A DNA stretch of 64,000 nucleotides from Labyrinthula sp. Ha. Taxonomy: Eukaryota; Sar; Bigyra; Labyrinthulida; Labyrinthulaceae. A program made the position numbers and the translations under genes. Position 1 is the stretch's first letter. Each line of letters opens with the position of its first letter. Positions 23,748 through 33,707 of the stretch are shown here, piece after piece. Where the stretch lies: positions 62,001 through 126,000 of the forward strand of contig JAALGZ010000049.1 in the NCBI GenBank assembly GCA_015227615.1. Direction: 5' to 3'. The notes beneath the pieces were generated by a model. That model ran no database searches and was not told the DNA's origin. It worked only from the letters and a program-made list of their open reading frames with translations.

Positions 23748-24818
23748 TCACTCTTCCGGCTCGTCTTCTAACTTTTCTTCATTCTCTTTCGTTTCGGGTA
23801 CGTTCACCACTTCAAATTGAATATCAATGTCGCCATCGGCTAAAAACTGGTTAACAATCCTTTTAAAATTTTCTATATTCTCTTTTGCTTCACCAGCTAA
23901 CATTTCTTTTAACTCTTCATCTGTAATGAGGACCTCATCCGGAACACTATTTTCCTGTACGACTGGTTTCGGATTGGTTTCAAACCTGAACACTCCCTCT
24001 ATTAGAACTATAAGTAACTGATGTATTTATATTTACATGCTCCATCTTGAAGATTTCCAACAGTTTGAAGCTCAAGATGCGCCTTAGTTGCTGTACCATG
24101 ACAAACATAATCTCCAAGCCAGGTACCAGATATAAAAACCCCATTTTCTGGATTCCAATGTTGGTTGGAAGCAGGAAGAAAGTTTGCTATTAACTTTGAG
24201 CAATCCGATATTGGCTATAGATTAAAAAAAGATGGAACTAACAGTTGATTCTAGATCTAAAATAGTAAATACAAGCTGCATAGTTTCGTCGTCGACGGTT
24301 CCATCAAGGTTTACACCAACAAATCCTTCTGGTTCTTGGATCCTACGAAATAAGCATAATTAAACAAATGTACCAATCACCAGCTGCCAAAAATAACGCT
24401 AAATCACTTGATAACTTCCCTGTCATTTTTAGAGCACCTTTGATTGATTTCAAAATCTAATTCTTAAATTTATGCAGGAAAGATACCTTCTTCTTTTTAG
24501 GCTGGGCAGGTTTAACTCGAGCCAAATCATTGTTTACCTGACTCATTGCATTTTCTATAGCTTTAACCAAATCATCAGAAAATAGATCTGAGAAACATTA
24601 TGTGCGAATAAAGAGCTACTTCCTGAGGAAGCGGATTTGCGCGAAACAGCTTTCAAGAAGGCTGGAACAGCTAGGCCATTGACACTTTCACAGAATGGAC
24701 CATCCAGACTTGAGCATCCTTAATATATTACTAAGAGACTTTAAATACCCTTCCCATGAGTTAATGAGAATAGCGGGGTGGCAAAGAACAATGCTGCTAA
24801 TATTCTTTGAGCTTTCAT
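23748..24818 (-). CDS. Unrecognised secreted protein, seven exons with tiny introns
   Basis: Exons in transcription order 24749-24818, 24620-24718, 24487-24587, 24374-24456, 24243-24342, 24037-24214 and 23748-24007 give 296 residues, with introns of 30, 32, 30, 31, 28 and 29 nt. It starts with a signal peptide (MKAQRILAALFFATPLFSLT), then a Cys-bearing segment (CSSLDGPFCES). A helical basic stretch (ARVKPAQPKKKK) and a middle domain with GDWIQEPEGFVGVNLDGT follow. A region with GVFISGTWLGDYVCHGTATK comes next, and an acidic tail closes it (ENEEKLEDEPEE). I do not recognise the family. The summed coding length is a multiple of three, every junction is GT-AG and the reading frame is restored six times, which strongly supports a real gene. 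It has no retention signal such as KDEL, so it is likely secreted or in the endomembrane system. Stop TGA. Confidence 0.78.
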
Positions 24819-25124
24819 TTTCGGTTTGGTTTCAATATTTTGGGCAATGAATAATTTCAAATCTACATTTACGCAAATGATATTAATAATAGAGTCAAGA
24901 TTAATATATAAACTTTGATTGCAACAAGAGAAAAGAGTCATAATTCAGTCTTTGCGATGAGCTTAATAATTATGTGTGTTTACTTTAGACAATAGTGCGG
25001 AATTCTCATCAGAATGAACTTAGTTAAGGTTGGCAAGCTGCTAGAAACAATTATAAAAATATGAACACTATGCTGAGAGGCTTATTTAAGAACATATACA
25101 ACGTAAAAATAACTCAGTTTTGGG

Positions 25125-25143
25125 GGCGTTTTCAAAAAACGCC
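25125..25143 (-). terminator. H2A 3' hairpin, copy 2
   Basis: On the minus strand GGCGTTTT-TTG-AAAACGCC: a perfect 8-bp stem with a 3-nt loop, 13 bp after the H2A stop. It resembles the hairpins behind both H2B copies (shared run of T then AAAAC). It is probably a histone mRNA 3'-end element; this is inferred from position and structure. Confidence 0.5.
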
Positions 25144-25156
25144 TGTTGCATATAGC

Positions 25157-25540
25157 TTACTTAGCAGCTTTTCCTTTCTTTTTTGGCATAAGTACTGCGT
25201 GGATGTTTGGTAAAACACCACCAGAAGCAATGGTTACTCCGCCCAACAATTTATTCAATTCTTCATCATTTCTGACAGCTAACTGTATATGTCTTGGCGT
25301 GATTCTAGTCTTCTTATGGTCTCTTGCTGCATTTCCTGCTAGCTCAAGAATTTCTGCTGCCAGATATTCCAAGACTGCTGCCATATAAACAGGTGCTCCA
25401 GCACCTACTCTTTTGGAATAACCACCCTTTTTTAAATACCGTGCAATTCTTCCGACTGGAAATTGAAGTCCAGCTTTCGCAGATCTAGTTTGACTTTTTC
25501 CTGAAGCTTTGCCTCTTCCTCCTTTTCCTTTTCCTGACAT
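25157..25540 (-). CDS. Histone H2A
   Basis: Core histone, 127 residues, intronless. N-tail [20 protein letters not shown]; fold signatures [40 protein letters not shown] and [20 protein letters not shown]; acidic-patch region [21 protein letters not shown]-terminus [17 protein letters not shown]. It lacks the SQ(E/D)Φ tail of H2A.X and the extended docking differences of H2A.Z, so it is a canonical H2A. It is divergently transcribed with H2B from a 216-bp shared promoter. Stop TAA, followed by a hairpin. This is the intact partner of the frameshifted copy 16 kb to the left. Confidence 0.97.
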   Translation of the reverse strand: MSGKGKGGRGKASGKSQTRSAKAGLQFPVGRIARYLKKGGYSKRVGAGAPVYMAAVLEYLAAEILELAGNAARDHKKTRITPRHIQLAVRNDEELNKLLGGVTIASGGVLPNIHAVLMPKKKGKAAK

Positions 25541-25756
25541 ATTTTACTCTTTATGTTTGTTTTGGTGAGAATTAGAAGAATCTAGGGTCAGTTCAAATTT
25601 CAAAATCAATTTATGCAACAGATGTGTACATTGTAAGTTTTATATATATTTGAGGCATTCAAGAACTCTTCAGCATTAAAAAAACCAATTTCTGGTTTAA
25701 ACGGGTTTTAACTGTTGACAAACTACAGACAAATTTAATTGAATAAAAAGAAACAA
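25541..25756. promoter_or_regulatory. Shared divergent H2A/H2B promoter, copy 2
   Basis: 216 bp, with the same TATA-like TTTATATATAT and CCAATTT elements as copy 1; I see one difference (TTAGAAG here, TTGGAAG in copy 1). Confidence 0.6.
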
Positions 25757-26104
25757 ATGGCAAAAACACCAAGTAAGAAAGCAGCAAAAGGACCTGCTAA
25801 ATCTGATGGGAAGAAAAGAAGTAAAAGAAGAAAAGAAACTTTTTCCACATATATTATGAGAGTGTTAAAGCAAGTGCATCCTGAGACCAGAATCTCGAAG
25901 AAAAGTATGTCTATAATGAATAGTTTCATTAACGACGTCTTCGAACGAATTGCAACAGAATCTTCTAAACTTGGAAAATATAACTCTAAGCAAACACTTA
26001 GTTCACGTGAGGTTCAAACTGCTGTTAGACTTGTCCTTCCTGGTGAGTTAGCTAAACACGCTGTATCTGAAGGAACAAAAGCTGTTACAAAGTTCAGCTC
26101 TTAA
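25757..26104 (+). CDS. Histone H2B, copy 2
   Basis: 115 residues, identical in protein to the copy at 9731-10078 (tail [12 protein letters not shown], helix [20 protein letters not shown], end [11 protein letters not shown]). The gene is intronless with stop TAA and a hairpin 14 bp downstream. It is paired head to head with the intact H2A, so this locus is the complete working pair. Confidence 0.97.
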   Translation: MAKTPSKKAAKGPAKSDGKKRSKRRKETFSTYIMRVLKQVHPETRISKKSMSIMNSFINDVFERIATESSKLGKYNSKQTLSSREVQTAVRLVLPGELAKHAVSEGTKAVTKFSS

Positions 26105-26118
26105 ATAAAGACATAAAT

Positions 26119-26135
26119 GTGTTTTTTTAAAACGC
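26119..26135 (+). terminator. H2B 3' hairpin, copy 2
   Basis: GTGTTTT-TTT-AAAACGC: the same hairpin as copy 1 except for its last bases. The base change outside the duplicated block turns one U-A pair into a U-G wobble and leaves the stem able to form. Confidence 0.45.
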
Positions 26136-27140
26136 CACTACTTAGATATGCTCCTGTTACTTTTTTTGAATTCACTTATATTCAAGTAAAATTTATAGCT
26201 GAATTCTGAATGAAAAATGACTTTTACTTGCTTTCTATTTTTTTTTTTGCTAAACATATTATTTCATATCCTTTTGTATAACACTTTGTTTGATCTATTG
26301 CTGAGTTGCTTGAAGGCAGTCAAAACCTCACATCAACGTGTTATCACATTTACTTGGAAAAATGTTAAAACTGCTAAGGGAATATTGCTGAAGTTCTTTG
26401 GAGCGCATAGTTTCTAAATGGATGTCCTGGACAAACCACTTGACTTTGGAATACACTCTATATCTTAGAATACATCTAGAGTTACCTTTGTGATATCATA
26501 CATTCCCCTGCGTATATATTTGGAGTTTTTCATATACTTTAAGTATCCTGAATTCTATCTTTGTATTCTGATGTTAAGAATTTATTGCCAGGATATTGCT
26601 AGGCCACTTCTTGGACTATTATTTGAAGTTTGATCGAGATATCTGCACAGTGGAAGCAAGATCCTTCTATGCTACCTCGCTACTATTAATAATTTATACA
26701 AATATAAAAATTATTTTCTAAATTTTCTCTAGGGAAGTGTTGTAAACCTTTAAAGCAACATTGCGTAACCCAAACTTTTCAAACTGTGCGTCTATGAGCA
26801 CACTTTCACGGAAGAACACCTACCAGAGGGAACCGTGCAATTCAATTGCACAAATTTGTTTGAAAGAGAGAGACTAGTTGCTTGACTCACAAAAGCAATA
26901 ACAGAAGACTGAGGTATGTAGTGGAGAGAGTGGAAATGAATATGGATAAAATTGTACGTGACGTTTCATAGCTGGAGTTGTTTTTTGCACTTAACCCTTT
27001 CTGTTATTTATTTAGTTCTGTATGAAAAGCTACATGAACATTCTGTCGAAATCTGATATTTAATGCCTATGGGAAAAATAATTAAGTAATTATTTAGGTC
27101 TCCCACGATTGTTTGGGACATTTACAAGGATATAACTAAG
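26136..27140. other. Intergenic stretch without supported genes
   Basis: About 1 kb. A frame at 26217-26417 is hydrophobic but driven by a T-rich run. GC content rises after about 27150 where the LINE begins. Confidence 0.4.
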
Positions 27141-27149
27141 TGATCCAAA

Positions 27150-30110
27150 ATGTGGGTGTTGGAAAACAAGGTTAAGGACGTAAGCAAAGTTTTCAATGTA
27201 GCAACCTCACTACACCTTCGAGAGAAGTCCCAGGGGCGGGGAGCGGACGGAATCACTTACTCAAGTTAGTGTCTGTGAACTTTGATAGTTTAACTGCTTT
27301 TAAAAGCAGGTACGTACCAAGACTGTTTTAGACAGTCCAAATCTTAGTGTTACAGGGACTACTCAACGAAGGAATGGAGCGCCTTAAGCTGATAGTGAGG
27401 GTTAGCACGATCTCAAGAAGGTGGCTTTACTCAAAGCCTCAGAAAAAGACCATGGGCACAGCTTCTTAAATCAAGAAGAAACTCGCCAACGGGGTACCGG
27501 ACGTTTGTGGTGGTAGTGACAGGATCCTGAAGTTGGTTGTCAAACTTGGCGAAAAGAGTGGGGTCGTGTTTGTTACCACGTACGCCCATCACTCTGGACA
27601 TGGAACTACTGCGTACAAGAAGTACCCGACTGACCTGAAAAAGAAGATTACCAACCTTAACAAAAGAAGGTCGGTTTTCATTTGTGGTGATTTTAACGCT
27701 CTACTGGCTAGAAACGAGTTAAACATGAGTAGAAAACTAGGGATGTCATCTCGCTCGAAGGAGAAGGGAAAGCTTTTGGTTAAGTTCTTGAAAGAAAGAG
27801 GCTTGCACATTGTTAATCACTTAACACTTGCAGTTAAAAAGTCTCGAAGAAACATGCTACTTTTACACCAAGAACGGATAGAAGGGGCCATCCGAAATTG
27901 ATTATGTTCTAACAAACGATGTAGCTTCAGTGTTTGCCTTCAATCTATGTCCAAATTCCTTCTACAAACTCTGGAGGAAACGCAAGTTTGACCATTTTTC
28001 CTTCAAGGTAACAATCAACGCCCAATGGAAACAAAAACAGAAGAAAAGATCCACATCACGACTAGACTGTAGTGCTTTCTCCAACAAAACAGTAAAAGAG
28101 GCTGCAGACAGGGACATCCATGAACATCTGGAACAAAATGGCTATTTTGAAGCGCACTACGAGTTCATGATAAGTGTTGTGGCAAACATCATGAACAAAC
28201 ATCTTCCCAGAATATAATACCACCTTCCCGAACGAACTAACTCCGGCCTTAATATGTCACTGATGAGGCATAAACCTGCAAACTCGAAAAACCTAGACAC
28301 AGAAGTAGAAGAATGTTACTAGAGAACTAAAGGAAGCTGCATATAATGACTACAACAGGTGGTTGGAAGAAGTGACCTCAAAAAACCAAGATGCGATCTA
28401 GAACAAAAACTCTAGAACTGGGTAACAACTGCTCAAAAACTAAAGCCAGTGAAAAAATGTATGGGAAGATACTGAAGGATGCAACTGGAAAGAAAGAAGG
28501 AACAGCAGGCCGTATTCTAATATTGAAAGAACATCTGCAAAACCAACAATATACACAACTTAAGACAGACCAGCTAACAAATGACCAAGTAGAAAATTAC
28601 CAAAGTTCAACATATGGATTGGCTCCTACGAGTAGAACAGCAGTTCATGCTGCACAACAAATCCTTTTATTCATCAAAATCCTACAAAAATAATAAAGTA
28701 CCAGGCCCTGATGAAGTAAAGATTGAAGTCCACATACAGATGCCAGAAGTCCAGAAGCTGACTATCAGAACTCTTCAATCCTTGTTCAGAATGGATAAAT
28801 TCAAATCAAGCAGAGTAAACAAGATGTGCAGAGGGAAAGCTATCTACATTTACAAACTAAAGCTACCAAGAATGATCCCTCTAACCACAGACTCGTATCT
28901 CTGTTGAACTCACAATTCAAACCCATAGCAAAAATAATGAATAACCTACTGTATGTAATACTGGATGCACTGCCTCATTACCAAACAATCTTCAGGCACA
29001 AGAGATCAACAATCCAGAAGATAGAAGGACTGGACATCATCATCAAAGAGACTCCTAAGCAAAAACTTTATCTGCGCATCCGTTTGGTAGATTTTGCTAA
29101 AGGGTTTGACAGCATTTCGCACGATTCATATCATTCTAGCTCTAAGAGAACACCATGTCCAAGAAAAAATTATCAAACTCATTTGAAGACTCTACAAAAA
29201 AAACAAACTCTGTATTTCTAATAGCGGAAAAGTGAGTTCTTAAGTTGACGTAAAAAAAGGAGTCTTATAAGGGGTTTAACTATCCCCTAGCATAATTATT
29301 CCTTGCCTTGATTCTTTAATGAAAAGAATAAAAATAATACGCTATGAGGGACCACTTTACTGAGCCGGAGTTTTAGATACTTTGCATTTGCTTATGATCT
29401 AGCTATCTTGACAAGAAACTATGAAGAAATAATAAGCTTTCTCATTCAAATATAACATCTGCATCAAATGAGAGCCCTAAGAATAAGTATAAATAAAACA
29501 TAAGTTTTGATAACCAACGTGGGCTGCAACATTATTGATAAACTTCCAGATATTAATGTATAAATAATCTTGACAAAGTTCTACTTAGCACACTGTGATA
29601 AAAATTTTCATACACGTCTTTCCCTCAACTACTGCATCATTTCTCGGTTATGAGATGGAACCAAGAGTCGAAGCAGGGTGGGAATGCTGGTGGCAAACGA
29701 ATGTTAAAGTGATCAATCACTATAAAATTCAACCAGAGGCAAACGACTTGATAATGCAGAACAGCAAAATAGAAGCAGTAATAAAATATATATATCTTGG
29801 ATCTGTGTCTGATGGTCAAGAAATGAACTCAGATACTATAGTTAAAAAAAATCTGAATTACAGAACCACATAAACAGCTTTAGAAATATTCTTTTATCGA
29901 CGAACGTCTACAAAGAACCAAGAAAAACCTAGCAAGAACGATAATTATTGCACCAATAACATATATTGTTAAAAACTGGGCACAGCTCTTTCATGAGACA
30001 CGGCTTAGCAACAACCTTTTCTTTCCTGAACTAGATGTTGTAGACAGTAGCAAATTATTGTTTTTTTCAACAATTAGAAGAAGTGTTCAAGAGAGATATC
30101 GGTCGATAGT
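27150..30110 (+). mobile_element. Decayed non-LTR retrotransposon (LINE, APE-type endonuclease plus reverse transcriptase)
   Basis: Higher GC than its surroundings. Around 27530-27900 the endonuclease is readable (VVFVTTYAHHSG, FICGDFNALLARNEL, LLVKFLKERGLHIVNHL, then in another frame IDYVLTNDV and KFDHFSFKVTI). At 28600-29220 come reverse-transcriptase blocks: KVPGPDEVKIEV, SNHRLVSLLN, and motif A as LVDFAKGFDSISHD. Motif C reads FAYDLAIL near 29385, where FADDLA is expected, so the active site is lost. A later IYLGSVSDGQEMNSD and ITYIVKNWAQ match the conserved region after the RT. The protein is spread over several frames with stops, so the element is inactive. Family is likely RTE- or CR1-like; ends are approximate and no tail or target duplication was found. 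Confidence 0.8.
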
Positions 30111-33100
30111 TTTATGGATTGTGACAGATAACCCTTTTCCAGAATATACTTATATTAGATAAGAGAAATCTAGTATATCTTGATTATAGCGTAGATGGGA
30201 CTAAAAACCTTCACTTTCTAGTCGCAGAAGGTATTGGTATATTATTTTTATGTTTCTACTACTTTATTCTTTATCTGGCACCCGGATGGTTTTCCATTCC
30301 TCGTTGTTCTTGCGATTGTCTCAAGTTGTTCTATGGAAGATAGATGGATTAGGACTAAGCTGTTTTTCTGCTATTTATATTTTATCTGTGTTACTGTTTG
30401 GGTTCAAGGTCCCGTGTATTTCTTATTAGGTTAACAATTATATCTACTCTTCTTATACCCTCCGCGTTCTCAGTCTCTTGTTGGGTAATCATCTTGTGAA
30501 ACTTCAAATACTTTCCCTGGATTAAATTCTGGTGATCCGGTAATTTACATCGAACAGTATTGATACATTTTCAATATTCTCTCTCTTGCACAAAGTTTCA
30601 TTTAGACTATTAAGGAGTTAAATGACATCTCTGATCATTTTCATGCGCTAAGAACCTATATATATATGTTTGAAAATACTATTTTTTAATTAGTTTCAGC
30701 TGGAAGGATTCTGTCAGTGTTAGTAACAATATTTGTTTCTTTTGCTGAATGGTTTTTCAGGTAAGCTGCTAATTAATTCATTTTCTCTTTAAAACTTAGA
30801 ATCAACAAGTTAAAGCTAGTTCAAATTAGGTTCCGAGGACATCTCTGTATATTAGAAACCACATCCTGTAGATTTATGAAATGAAGCAGAGTGGTTAAGG
30901 CATGCTCCTCCAATGACATAAGTTTTCGCGGTGATGGAGAGTCAACACTTACCGTGACTACTCTTACTAAATAACTAGATTGTCCTCTGCGCCAGTAGTT
31001 TATTTTTTACTTACGATAGGCTGAATTTTGTTTCTTACATTAGAGCCAACGCTCCTTAGATTTAAAATTTCGACATTGTAAATTTGTAATATCAAATCTT
31101 CAGCAATTTTACCTGTCCACAGCCTTTATTAATGGTACTAAACTCTTAAAAAACATATGTTTGATTCAGTTACTTTCCTTGAACTTGATCTAACGTTGTG
31201 CAACTCTTCTTAAACCTACTCAAATTATACTCTTTTTAGTATTATTTATTGGTACAGAAAGATCCATATTCTTGAAGGTATTGCTACTCTTACTCCGATA
31301 ACACATCAAATATGTACCCAAACCTTTTCTAATTCACAATTGCCATGCAATGTTCAAAATATTACGAAAATAGAGATGTTGTAAAACTATATATCTTTTT
31401 ATCAACTTTTGCTACAACTGCTTTAGATGTATTTTCTTTGTATAACCATGCTTATGGTTGCGTTAACTGTAATACCCAAACATTAACAAAATAGTTAACC
31501 ATTTAAGCTGCTGATAGGTTTGAAGAGTAAAGTTTTTCTTTTGATATGGATCCAGAAACATAGTTCTAAATTATAGTATCAAAAAGAAGAAACGGAAGAC
31601 AAAAAAACCACATATACAAGAAATTCTTATCTTGAAGATAGTAACACATTTGCAAAGCAGGACAAAGCGATAATGTATGCATAAAGTAACATTAACTTAA
31701 GATTACGCACTTTAGAACTTTTACACGTGTGGGTCTACTGTAAATTCTGTAGCTTTAAGATAAAAAAATAAATACGAGTATCGGGTTGCATACTGCATAT
31801 AGCAGTGCATAATTATCTGCGCACTTCTCAAGTAACTATTCTGTTACGAAAAAAATCAACCAGTACTGCTGAAACTAATCTTTCTCAAAATTGAGAAAGG
31901 TCAAGTCATATCTATTAAGGCGTAGTTGAACGAATAATCATGCATTGGTATTATTTGCCTTGTTAAAAGCCAGTCATCCAAAGGGGAATATCAAACTGGA
32001 GAATGAGCTTAAAATAAAATTAGGTCAATTAGATTTCTTATATTCTAAATCAGCTGACAGAATGTATATATTAAACCACATTCTGTTTGAAGTCGTTTCT
32101 GTCAAAATATATGTTTCATGAAATATAATTAAAACTTCTTCTAGTCTTCTTGTGCACAAATGCCGACACTGGTTGCACTGGAGAATATAGCTGATCATTT
32201 TGTCAAATAAATATATCGTTCAATGCCTCTAATTATATTCAAATGACTTTTTTTGGAAAAATGATTTTTATATAAGTTGAATGGCATTGTCAAATTTTAA
32301 TGTAAAAATAGTATCCATTCCTGCTTTCATTCTTGTTTATATCTATGTTGGTATATTTTAACTGCTTTTCTCTCACAAAAAACTACATTTATGTAGTCCA
32401 ATTTAATCTGAACCGGTTTGATTCTAGGTTAATCAGGTTTTCATAAATTACATTACTGAAAATTAATTTGTTATATGAGAAATTTGTGCTTTTGACTCCT
32501 AACTGAGAAACAGGGTTTTCCCTAAGAGATAGTTGCTTCAAAGCTAAACACTACTTGTTAAATTTTATTTATAAAGGTCAACTAGTTTCAGAATTCTAAA
32601 ATTTGATTGTTTTTCTGGGGGCGGGGGTACAGAAATGTTGTTTCTCCGTGTGATAACAACTTAGCCCTCTCATTTAGGTTTCAAATACCTCAGGAAAGAT
32701 TAACGGTTTCACTACAATTTAGTTAGAGAAATAATAAACAGTATCACGGGAAGAAAGTTTTGTCTTGTTCATTTTGGAAACCATTCGCTTTCAATATTGT
32801 ACTTAAAAACAAAATCTCTCACTTCAAATGTTAATGCTTTTCAAGGTTGGTTGTCTGAGTTTATATCATTTCAAGTCTTAGAATTTTCAGATCACATGGA
32901 CTGTCGTAGAAATAAATTTAGTATAATATAAGTCAAGTATCATCAATATAATTGTAAATACAATGTCTAGATACATACCCCAAGAAATTGAAGTACATTC
33001 AAAGCCTTTTGGCTCAGCGATCTTAGAATGATTGGATATAACTTCAAGGTATGGAGAATATCAACGAAAAAAATAGGCGTCATGACCAAGACTAATGAAA

Positions 33101-33707
33101 CCAATTTTAACAACAGGTGAAAAAAACTTTATTTACAAGGTCTCGTCTATAAGCAAGACGATTGAGGTCATAATGGTTTTTTTTGCAGCCTCGATACTAC
33201 AAAATAAATTCTTAGTATTGTTTTTGATTGGGATGTTCGAAGGATGTACATTTGTCTTGGGAATGTACCAAAGAAAAATTTTGTATAAAAGGAGGAATTG
33301 TATATATAAACAAAACAAAAGGCGAGGTTACAATTGAACTGTTGTTGGAATTTTAAGGTTTGTACGTGTCTTTAGTCCAGGTATTACGAGTCTCGGTCTT
33401 ATTGGTCTTTTCGGCCCCGCCCCTGCTCCGAATCTAGGTATCGCCTGAAAATATCCGTTTTACAGGCTCTTATCCGTAAAGATCTAGAATAGTTGAAAAT
33501 TTCCGCTTGACATTTTTTATTCTGGTCGTGCAGTCGATGATTAAATATCCTTGTATTATGAGCTAAATCTGAAGTACAAATATTTATTACATAAGATCAG
33601 TAAATAAACCCAAACCATAGATACAATATAAGACAGATTTTGCAACTTATGTTTTGCTCAACTGAATAAACTTAGCAATATGCAAATGAAACGATGCCAG
33701 AAAACCA
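30111..33707. other. Gene-poor AT-rich stretch of about 3.6 kb
   Basis: No supported gene. It holds a weak tRNA-Ser-like fragment near 30885 and a membrane-like frame at 33095-33337 with no family features. A short GC-rich patch lies near 33400-33440 (TTCGGCCCCGCCCCTG) in otherwise AT-rich DNA. Confidence 0.4.
30885..30960 (+). other. Weak tRNA-Ser/Leu-like fragment
   Basis: GCAGAGTGGTTAAGGC matches the D arm and pol III box A of serine and leucine tRNAs. The anticodon arm and T arm that should follow do not fold convincingly, so this is at most an old tRNA pseudogene or SINE head. Confidence 0.2.

Larger units (their letters stand above)
25157..26133. repeat. Histone H2A/H2B duplicated block, copy 2
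   Basis: 977 bp nearly identical to 9132-10107, with the intact H2A. The similarity begins at the H2A stop codon and ends in the loop/stem of the H2B 3' hairpin; flanking DNA is unrelated. It is a recent duplication or ongoing gene conversion. Confidence 0.9.

Noticed and set aside
30885-30960. A functional tRNA-Ser gene
   Set aside because: Only the D arm matches; anticodon and T arms do not pair.
33095-33337. Small membrane protein
   Set aside because: Hydrophobicity comes from T-rich codons; no homology features and no flanking exons.
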